Below are positions 14,057-19,053 of a stretch of DNA of 25,974 nucleotides, piece after piece. Origin of the DNA: a virus. Location of the stretch: positions 1 through 25,974 of IMG/VR virus record IMGVR_UViG_3300037847_006495; one strand, 5' to 3'. Below the pieces are notes generated by a model, which ran no database searches, was not told the origin of the DNA, and worked only from the letters and a program-made list of their open reading frames with translations. How positions within the stretch are numbered: the first letter of the stretch is position 1; the number at the start of each line of letters is the position of its first letter. The translations under genes were made by a program, and so were the position numbers.

Positions 14057-14305
14057 TTATTTTTCAATTTTAATTTCATCAATTTCAATTGGCATGCTGT
14101 CACCATTTTTATTGAAATCATCTGAAATTTTATTATGTAACTTAGCAAGAGCAATAACGAATTTTTTTTCGTATTGGTTTTCAATCCCTTGTCTTTTGTA
14201 CTCCTCAACCCAACCTTTAATTTCTTCCATTACAAAAGATTGTGCAGCTTGTTTTGGTTTGTAGTTGTCCTCTTTAATCAACTTACCGTATACTTGCATG
14301 TTCAT
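14057..14305 (-). CDS. hypothetical protein, first gene of downstream minus operon
   Basis: An 82-residue protein starting MNMQVYGKLIKEDNYK; GGAGGAAAAA precedes this ATG, so the ATG at 14320 is less likely. The sequence is helical and charged, with AAQSFVMEEIKGWVEEYKRQG. It is the first gene after the promoter-like boxes at 14341-14388. Function unknown. Confidence 0.75.
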   Translation of the reverse strand: MNMQVYGKLIKEDNYKPKQAAQSFVMEEIKGWVEEYKRQGIENQYEKKFVIALAKLHNKISDDFNKNGDSMPIEIDEIKIEK

Positions 14306-14340
14306 TTTTTCCTCCATCATGTTGTTTTATTTATTCTCCT

Positions 14341-14408
14341 ATCATATCCCATGTAAATAAGATATACAATGGTCAAAAGTGTCGCACCTTATTTAGAATT
14401 ATTCTAAA
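14341..14408 (-). promoter_or_regulatory. promoter and operator-like region of the minus block
   Basis: On the minus strand: TTGTAT (14364-14369), 17-base spacer, then TATGAT (14341-14346) within TGGGATATGAT, a good sigma-70-type promoter for the genes starting at 14305. Upstream lies GGTGCGACACTTTTGAC (14372-14388), repeated exactly at 16087-16103, and a perfect inverted repeat TTTAGAAT/ATTCTAAA (14392-14408). The latter also directly follows the stop of the gene before. Confidence 0.6.
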
Positions 14409-14606
14409 CTAGTCTTCCGAAAAATCACGCCATCCTGCCCTTCTGCCTTTATTGTTTTTTACAAGTTTATCTATTGTGGCCCATATTTTATTCCAGTCTC
14501 CTTTGCTCGCGACCCACTCCGCGAGCGTTGAATTACATGAGCCGTGAGTAACTTTAATTATGCCTTTAGATAAATTTATATTTATCTCTGCTGAGCCATC
14601 TTCCAT
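14409..14606 (-). CDS. small hypothetical protein
   Basis: A 65-residue protein starting MEDGSAEININLSKG after AAGGGGGAAAA; an alternative ATG at 14642 has GAGG upstream and cannot be excluded. It includes LAEWVASKGDWNKIWATIDKL and ends in a basic RRAGWRDF. Two Trp-rich helices suggest a small globular domain. It overlaps the next gene upstream by 25 bases. Confidence 0.7.
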   Translation of the reverse strand: MEDGSAEININLSKGIIKVTHGSCNSTLAEWVASKGDWNKIWATIDKLVKNNKGRRAGWRDFSED

Positions 14607-14785
14607 TTTTCCCCCTTTTCTAATGTTTGATATTCTAGCCATCCGTTGCCCTCACTCACACCTTCTAAAAATGCATTTAATTCATCATCCGTTTTAAAAG
14701 TGTATGTTTTGTCTGTGTAACCTTTAATTGGTTTTTCTGTTTTTTTTACTGCTTCAGTGCCCCAAATGATCCTAATTTTTTTCAT
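14582..14785 (-). CDS. small hypothetical protein
   Basis: A 67-residue protein, MKKIRIIWGTEAVKKTEKPI, with YTFKTDDELNAFLEGVSEGN, which looks like a beta-strand/helix pair seen in short phage proteins. GTCGAGG directly precedes the ATG. It overlaps the 57-residue gene by 14 bases. Unassigned. Confidence 0.75.
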   Translation of the reverse strand: MKKIRIIWGTEAVKKTEKPIKGYTDKTYTFKTDDELNAFLEGVSEGNGWLEYQTLEKGEKWKMAQQR

Positions 14786-14945
14786 CCTCGACCCCCATAT
14801 GTTTGTTTTCTAGTTCTAAATATTTGTCGTAGATTTTATGCAATGAATTATAGTCTTTATTATCCATTGGGCTATCAGTTAACCAGTCTAATATCTCATC
14901 AAGTTTTATTGTCATTTGTTGTAATGTCTTATCTGGATTAATCAT
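14772..14945 (-). CDS. small hypothetical protein
   Basis: A 57-residue mostly helical protein (MINPDKTLQQMTIKLDEIL...). Its ATG follows immediately on the stop of the 158-residue gene (TAG-ATG), with GGAGGG upstream, so it is translationally coupled. It overlaps the following gene by 14 bases. No domain recognised. Confidence 0.65.
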   Translation of the reverse strand: MINPDKTLQQMTIKLDEILDWLTDSPMDNKDYNSLHKIYDKYLELENKHMGVEDEKN

Positions 14946-15422
14946 CTAATTACCCTCCAATCCAAATTGTTCAGCGTTATTTATTCTTTTTGTTTTTTCC
15001 TCAAGACTTAGGCTGTCCCAATCTTCAGGAAATGTGCAACCCGCAATTTCGAAAAATCTTTTTTTCTGCTCTATTGATTTCTCATCCCCTGTTGAAAGTA
15101 ACCCAAAAAGTTTTGAAACCATAGCGGTCGTTTTTATTACATCGTTTTTTGGTTTATCTGGATTTATGCCCTGAGCTTTTCTTAATTCATCCTCAAAAAT
15201 AGAGTTTTTAATTCTATACTCTTTTCTGGAATATCCATTGAAGTCTTCGATCCAGTTAAGATGTTTTGCTGTGGTCACCGACCAAACATTATGACTAATA
15301 AAAAATCTGTGTTGATCATCAACAAACGCAACTGGTGTTGAATAAGAATAAAATACTCTTATTCCATCTTCATCTTTATAATAAAGATTTTTAGTTGATC
15401 TTAGATATATTTTTTTACTCAT
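14946..15422 (-). CDS. conserved hypothetical protein with TTAKHLNWI motif
   Basis: A 158-residue protein starting MSKKIYLRSTKNLYY after AAGGAG. The N-terminal half is beta-rich with FYSYSTPVAFVDDQHRFFIS and VWSVTTAKHLNWI, a pattern of an uncharacterised family I recall from phages and bacteria (S/Y-TPVA ... SxTTSKHLN). The C-terminal half is helical, with VSKLFGLLSTGD. An upstream gap with boxes (15455-15465) may carry its promoter. Role unknown. Confidence 0.8.
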   Translation of the reverse strand: MSKKIYLRSTKNLYYKDEDGIRVFYSYSTPVAFVDDQHRFFISHNVWSVTTAKHLNWIEDFNGYSRKEYRIKNSIFEDELRKAQGINPDKPKNDVIKTTAMVSKLFGLLSTGDEKSIEQKKRFFEIAGCTFPEDWDSLSLEEKTKRINNAEQFGLEGN

Positions 15423-15442
15423 TTTTTTCTCCTTTTGTTTAA

Positions 15443-15482
15443 CCCCCTAATCTTATCATATCCCATCAATAAGATCAAGGGG
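15443..15482 (-). promoter_or_regulatory. hairpin with TGGGATATGAT box
   Basis: Gap between two minus genes. The minus strand carries TGGGATATGAT (complement of 15455-15465), like the box at 14341-14351, but without a good -35. The inverted repeat ATCTTAT (15450-15456)/ATAAGAT (15469-15475), flanked by CCCC and GGGG, encloses it. It could be an operator, terminator or promoter. Confidence 0.5.
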
Positions 15483-15490
15483 TAATTTAT

Positions 15491-15694
15491 TTATTTTTTA
15501 TTTTCTATTTCACGCTCTTTTAGTTTATCTGCGATAAAAGACCTGACACTATTTGAAATAGCGGTCTGGTGTTTACCTCGATCACGTTTTGACATTTTTA
15601 ATTGAAAATGTCTCTGTTCATCTCTCAGGCCCGTTGCTTGATCAAATTTATAGATCAAGTATCTAGCTTCTTGTCTCTGTTTAAATGTACTCAT
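15491..15694 (-). CDS. small basic hypothetical protein
   Basis: A 67-residue basic protein starting MSTFKQRQEARYLIYKFD after AAAGGACAAAAAA, the same leader words found before the gene at 16020; the longer frame to 15757 reads through the twin hairpins and is unlikely. KRDRGKHQTAISNSVRSFI suggests nucleic-acid contact, not proven. Confidence 0.65.
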   Translation of the reverse strand: MSTFKQRQEARYLIYKFDQATGLRDEQRHFQLKMSKRDRGKHQTAISNSVRSFIADKLKEREIENKK

Positions 15695-15726
15695 TTTTTT
15701 GTCCTTTTGTTTTGGCATCTCATCAG

Positions 15727-15765
15727 TATGCGACCGCCACTCGCATAGACGGGGCAATACCCCGT
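15727..15765 (-). promoter_or_regulatory. twin hairpins in the leader of the 67-residue gene
   Basis: Two perfect stem-loops one base apart: TATGCGA/TCGCATA (15727-15733, 15741-15747; 7-base loop) and ACGGGG/CCCCGT (15749-15754, 15760-15765; 5-base loop). They lie between two minus genes, with no U tract directly after either on the minus strand. Attenuator or mRNA-processing structures are possible. Confidence 0.55.
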
Positions 15766-15774
15766 TTCGATAGA

Positions 15775-16020
15775 TTAATTAAAATGTAATTCACCGCTTT
15801 CATTAACTCTAAGATTATTTTCCATTTCAGTTAAAAATTCGTCAAAATAACCCTGACCCGCGCCACTCTCTGCTTGTCTTTTATATCTATAACTAAACCA
15901 TGATAACAATTCATCTTTTGTTGATTTGAAATAATCTTCTGCAAAACCGTTATAAATATAAACTGATTTAGCTGATTTTATTTTTTTGTTTATCGCTGTT
16001 CTTCTCTGTGCATTTGTCAT
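15775..16020 (-). CDS. hypothetical protein, first gene of the minus block
   Basis: An 81-residue protein starting MTNAQRRTAINKKIKS after AAAGGACAAAAAA; the ATG at 16083 is less likely because it lies inside the promoter-like region. It includes SVYIYNGFAEDYFKSTKDEL and a Gly-rich AESGAGQGYFDEF segment. It is the promoter-proximal member of the minus cluster, divergent from the nuclease gene. Function unknown. Confidence 0.68.
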   Translation of the reverse strand: MTNAQRRTAINKKIKSAKSVYIYNGFAEDYFKSTKDELLSWFSYRYKRQAESGAGQGYFDEFLTEMENNLRVNESGELHFN

Positions 16021-16165
16021 TTTTTTGTCCTTTGTTGTTTTGTTCATATAATATCTATATAAGATATAATGGGATATAATCATATAGTCAAAAGTGTCGC
16101 ACCCATAAATTAATTACACGTATAAGTTGTGTTGTAAATTTACAACATGTGTTGTAGTTTTGTTC
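16021..16165. promoter_or_regulatory. divergent intergenic control region
   Basis: It contains TGGGATATAAT on the plus strand (16070-16080), the 17-base box GTCAAAAGTGTCGCACC (16087-16103, identical to 14372-14388), and a perfect 18-base palindrome TGTTGTAAATTTACAACA (16130-16147) followed by another TGTTGTAG half-site (16150-16157). It separates the minus block from the nuclease/terL operon. Confidence 0.6.
16130..16147. promoter_or_regulatory. perfect 18-bp palindrome (operator-like)
   Basis: TGTTGTAAATTTACAACA is fully self-complementary. A third half-site TGTTGTAG starts at 16150, 19 bases before the nuclease ATG is complete. This has the form of a dimeric repressor site in a divergent promoter region. 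Confidence 0.55.
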
Positions 16166-16585
16166 ATGTCACAACCTGAGGCCCAACTTTGGAAACAAGT
16201 AAAAGAAGCTTTACAACATCAAAATTATTTTTTAACCAGAATTGAAACCCTGACGGTTTCAGGTGTTCCAGATGTATTTGGTTGTTACCGTGGACAATCT
16301 TTTTGGTTAGAATTAAAATCAAATCAGGTCAATTATCCAACGTTGAATAAATATCAAATTGTTTGGATTAACAAAGCAATTAAACATGGATTAAATGTAT
16401 TGATCTTGCATAGAGCCCAAAAGCAAAAGACGCTCAAAATCTACAGACCCTTAACTTTTTTTACAGATCCGCGATCACTTATCCCTGTTTTTATTTGCAA
16501 AATTCCTGTGCGATGGCCGTTATTCGTTGACCATTTTACGCGGGCCGTGTTGACTGATTTAAAAAACTTAAACACGGATCAGTGA
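16166..16585 (+). CDS. VRR-NUC-like PD-(D/E)xK nuclease
   Basis: In this 139-residue protein from ATG 16166, SGVPDVFG (D36), then FWLELKSN (E49, K51), then a Gln (Q64) in NKYQIVW give the D-ELK-Q catalytic pattern of the restriction-like VRR-NUC family, and GLNVLILHR is the usual following strand. Phage VRR-NUC proteins are Holliday-junction or structure-specific nucleases; here the partner is unknown. An upstream in-frame ATG at 16127 is rejected since it would include the palindrome. The stop TGA is the first part of a TGACCGT triplet repeat. Confidence 0.82.
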   Translation: MSQPEAQLWKQVKEALQHQNYFLTRIETLTVSGVPDVFGCYRGQSFWLELKSNQVNYPTLNKYQIVWINKAIKHGLNVLILHRAQKQKTLKIYRPLTFFTDPRSLIPVFICKIPVRWPLFVDHFTRAVLTDLKNLNTDQ

Positions 16586-16603
16586 CCGTTGACCGTTGAC
16601 CGT
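16583..16603 (+). repeat. three tandem TGACCGT copies
   Basis: TGACCGT at 16583, 16590 and 16597, exact 7-base period. The first TGA is the nuclease stop. Its complement contains GGTCAACGG, close to the GGACAACGG word found before terS. Confidence 0.85.
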
Positions 16604-16746
16604 TTAGAAGGCTCAATGGCCCTGCCAAAACGAAACACGATGCAGTTATAAAAAACCACCTGGAGCGTAAACAGGTACTTTGTCTAAGCTAGCTTGTGCT
16701 AAGTTGCATAGACGTATATAAGGTTCAAATGAAACGGATTTCTTAG
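16586..16746. other. spacer before terL
   Basis: It holds most of the TGACCGT repeat (to 16603), a weak ACCTG/CAGGT stem and no good Shine-Dalgarno before terL. A GGTTCAAAT near 16720 looks like a tRNA T-loop, but no matching stem was found. Confidence 0.4.
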
Positions 16747-18231
16747 ATGCAAACCAACCTTGATAGATTAACCGATGAAGAACTAAGGGACTTAGTATTA
16801 AAGAAGCAGCTAGAATATATAAAATTATGCCAAGATGACTTTTTAGCTTTTGCACAGGCAGTTTGGCCAGACTTCATTTATCGTAAAACAAAGGACCCAA
16901 AAAGATACGGCCACCATCAAATAATTTCGGAAAAATTCCAGGACATAGCACAAAACAAAGAAAGAAGATTAATTATAAATATGCCACCAAGGCATACTAA
17001 ATCTGAATTTGCTTCATACTTATTTCCTGCTTGGATGATTGGCAGAAACCCTAAGATGAAATTGATGCAAGTTTCACACAATGCTGAACTTGCAGTGAGG
17101 TTCGGTAGCAAAGTAAGAAATTTAATGGATACCGAAGAATACAAAACTATATTTGGAGATGTTAAACTAAGAGAAGATAGTAAAGCAAAAGGACGTTGGG
17201 AGACCAATCATGGTGGGGAATATTTTGCAGCGGGTGTTGGCGGTTCTATCACAGGACGAGGGGCGGACTTACTTATTATCGATGATCCACATACGGAACA
17301 AGATTCAATGTCAGACAAAGCAATGGATCGTGCTTACGAGTGGTATAGCTCAGGGCCAAGACAACGTTTGCAACCAGGTGGAAGAATAATAGTGGTCATG
17401 ACCCGTTGGGCAACAGACGATCTCACCGGTCGTTTAGTGAAGGCTCAAACAGAACCAAAAGCGGACAAATGGAACGTAATAGAATTTCCAGCCATTATGC
17501 CTAACGGAAAACCAGTTTGGCCTGAGTATTGGAAGCTTGAAGATCTAGAAGCAGTCAAAGCATCTGTATCAACGAAGAACTGGAATGCACAATATATGCA
17601 GGACCCAACCTCGGAGGAAGGGGCCATAATAAAAAGAGAATGGTGGAATGATTACGATAAAGATTACCTCCCTAGATTGCTGCATGTCATACAAAGTTAT
17701 GATACTGCATTTAGTGCCAAAGAAACGGCAGACTACTCTGCAATAACAACTTGGGGAATATTTCAACCAGTTGAAGGTTATGAAAATGCAATCATATTAC
17801 TTGATGCTATAAAAGGCAGATATGACTTTCCTGATTTAAAAAATGTTGCTTTAGAGCAATATAAATATTGGGAACCAGAAACAGTGATCATTGAGGCTAA
17901 GGCTAGTGGCCAACCTTTGATACACGAATTAAGAAGAGCAGGACTACCTGTAATAGATTATGTGCCCGCAAAGGGAAGAGACAAGTTTACCAGGATTAAT
18001 AGCTGTTCTCCAGTGTTTGAATCAGGAATGGTGTGGGCTCCTTTAGATGAAAAATTTGCTCAAGATGTAATTGAGGAATGTGCAGCTTTTCCTAATGGTC
18101 AATACGATGACTATGTAGACAGTATGACCCAAGCTGTGCTAAGATATAGACAAGGTGGTTTTGTAAATACATACTCAGATGATTGGGACGATCCACCAAT
18201 TAAATTAGAAAAGGAATATAAATATTATTAG
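16747..18231 (+). CDS. terL: terminase large subunit
   Basis: The 494-residue ATPase-nuclease packages DNA into the prohead through the portal. The ATPase half shows a Walker A variant PPRHTKS (residues 80-86), Walker B LLIIDDPH (175-182) and the coupling motif VVMTRW (216-221). The nuclease half has QSYDTAFS (D319), IIEAKASGQ (E383) and DDYVDSM (454-460, with the acidic pair and D458), the RNase H-like triad. The length is normal. It is separated from terS by the minus-strand block and the nuclease gene. There is no clear Shine-Dalgarno before the ATG, which is unusual for an essential gene. Confidence 0.97.
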   Translation: MQTNLDRLTDEELRDLVLKKQLEYIKLCQDDFLAFAQAVWPDFIYRKTKDPKRYGHHQIISEKFQDIAQNKERRLIINMPPRHTKSEFASYLFPAWMIGRNPKMKLMQVSHNAELAVRFGSKVRNLMDTEEYKTIFGDVKLREDSKAKGRWETNHGGEYFAAGVGGSITGRGADLLIIDDPHTEQDSMSDKAMDRAYEWYSSGPRQRLQPGGRIIVVMTRWATDDLTGRLVKAQTEPKADKWNVIEFPAIMPNGKPVWPEYWKLEDLEAVKASVSTKNWNAQYMQDPTSEEGAIIKREWWNDYDKDYLPRLLHVIQSYDTAFSAKETADYSAITTWGIFQPVEGYENAIILLDAIKGRYDFPDLKNVALEQYKYWEPETVIIEAKASGQPLIHELRRAGLPVIDYVPAKGRDKFTRINSCSPVFESGMVWAPLDEKFAQDVIEECAAFPNGQYDDYVDSMTQAVLRYRQGGFVNTYSDDWDDPPIKLEKEYKYY

Positions 18232-18239
18232 GAGATGTT

Positions 18240-19019
18240 ATGTTAAAAAACCCAAAGAAAGCAGATTTAAATAAAGACGGAAAACTTTCCGGTTACGAAA
18301 AGAAAAGAGGAATGGCCATTGAAAAATCTATGAGTGGAAAAAAATTTGGTGGTGCCATGAAGTACAACAAAGGTGGCGGAGCTGATACCGGTAGAATGGG
18401 TGAGATTAGAAGCAAGCTTGCAGTATTTAAAGACAAATTTAAAAAAAAAGGAATACGTTCGATTAGCCCTGAGCAAAGAGAAAGATTAAAAAAAATAAAA
18501 GGAGCAATATCTTCAAAAGAGATGAACTTCTTAAAAAAAATGACTCCATCAGTAGGAGCAGGTTTAGCTCAAAAATTAGTCAAAAAAATTCAAAATAAAA
18601 AAATGGGTGGCGGATTAATGAGTGCTACTAAAAAATTAAAAGCTGAAGGAAAAATGGGTGGCGGCATGATGAAGAGACCAATGGGTTATTCAAAAGGCAT
18701 GTCAATTAAAGACGATAATTTAAGAGAAATTAGAAAAACAGAGTCTATGATCGGTGCATCCAAAAGTTCAAGAAGAGAACAAGCAATTAAAAAAAGAATG
18801 GGCGGCGGCATGATGCAAAAACCTATGGGTTATGACAAAGGTGGAATGAAAGATAAAAAAATTGTTAAGATTGCTATAGGTATAGGTAAAGCAAAAGATT
18901 ATCCTGGAATGAAAAAAATAATGGAGATGAACAAAAAAGGTAAAAAAAGATTTAACACCGGTGGTTCAGTTTCAGTAAGTACAAAATTAGGTAGAAATAA
19001 ACCAACAAAACTTTATTAG
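18240..19019 (+). CDS. EF-hand and Gly/Met-repeat protein
   Basis: The 259-residue very basic protein sits between terL and portal, with GGAGATGTT upstream. Residues 9-20, DLNKDGKLSGYE, form a canonical EF-hand/dockerin-like calcium loop (D, N, D, G, S, E at the ligand positions). A middle Lys-rich region is followed by two near-identical repeats, KMGGGMMKRPMGYSKGM (138-154) and RMGGGMMQKPMGYDKGGM (186-203), and a shorter MGGGLM at 122-127. Similar Lys/Gly/Met proteins occur next to head genes in marine phages as I recall, and may be virion or DNA-associated. Calcium binding is inferred from sequence only. Confidence 0.75.
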   Translation: MLKNPKKADLNKDGKLSGYEKKRGMAIEKSMSGKKFGGAMKYNKGGGADTGRMGEIRSKLAVFKDKFKKKGIRSISPEQRERLKKIKGAISSKEMNFLKKMTPSVGAGLAQKLVKKIQNKKMGGGLMSATKKLKAEGKMGGGMMKRPMGYSKGMSIKDDNLREIRKTESMIGASKSSRREQAIKKRMGGGMMQKPMGYDKGGMKDKKIVKIAIGIGKAKDYPGMKKIMEMNKKGKKRFNTGGSVSVSTKLGRNKPTKLY

Positions 19020-19053
19020 TTGATTCTCAGCCAGGAAAAGGCTAGAGGTATTT

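Noticed and set aside
13992-14356. Plus-strand frames over the minus block (13992-14264, 14174-14356)
   Set aside because: Antisense to two minus genes with strong Shine-Dalgarno sites; hydrophobic shadow composition.
16620-16746. tRNA-like T-loop word GGTTCAAAT before terL
   Set aside because: No flanking 5-bp stem, acceptor stem or anticodon arm could be matched.
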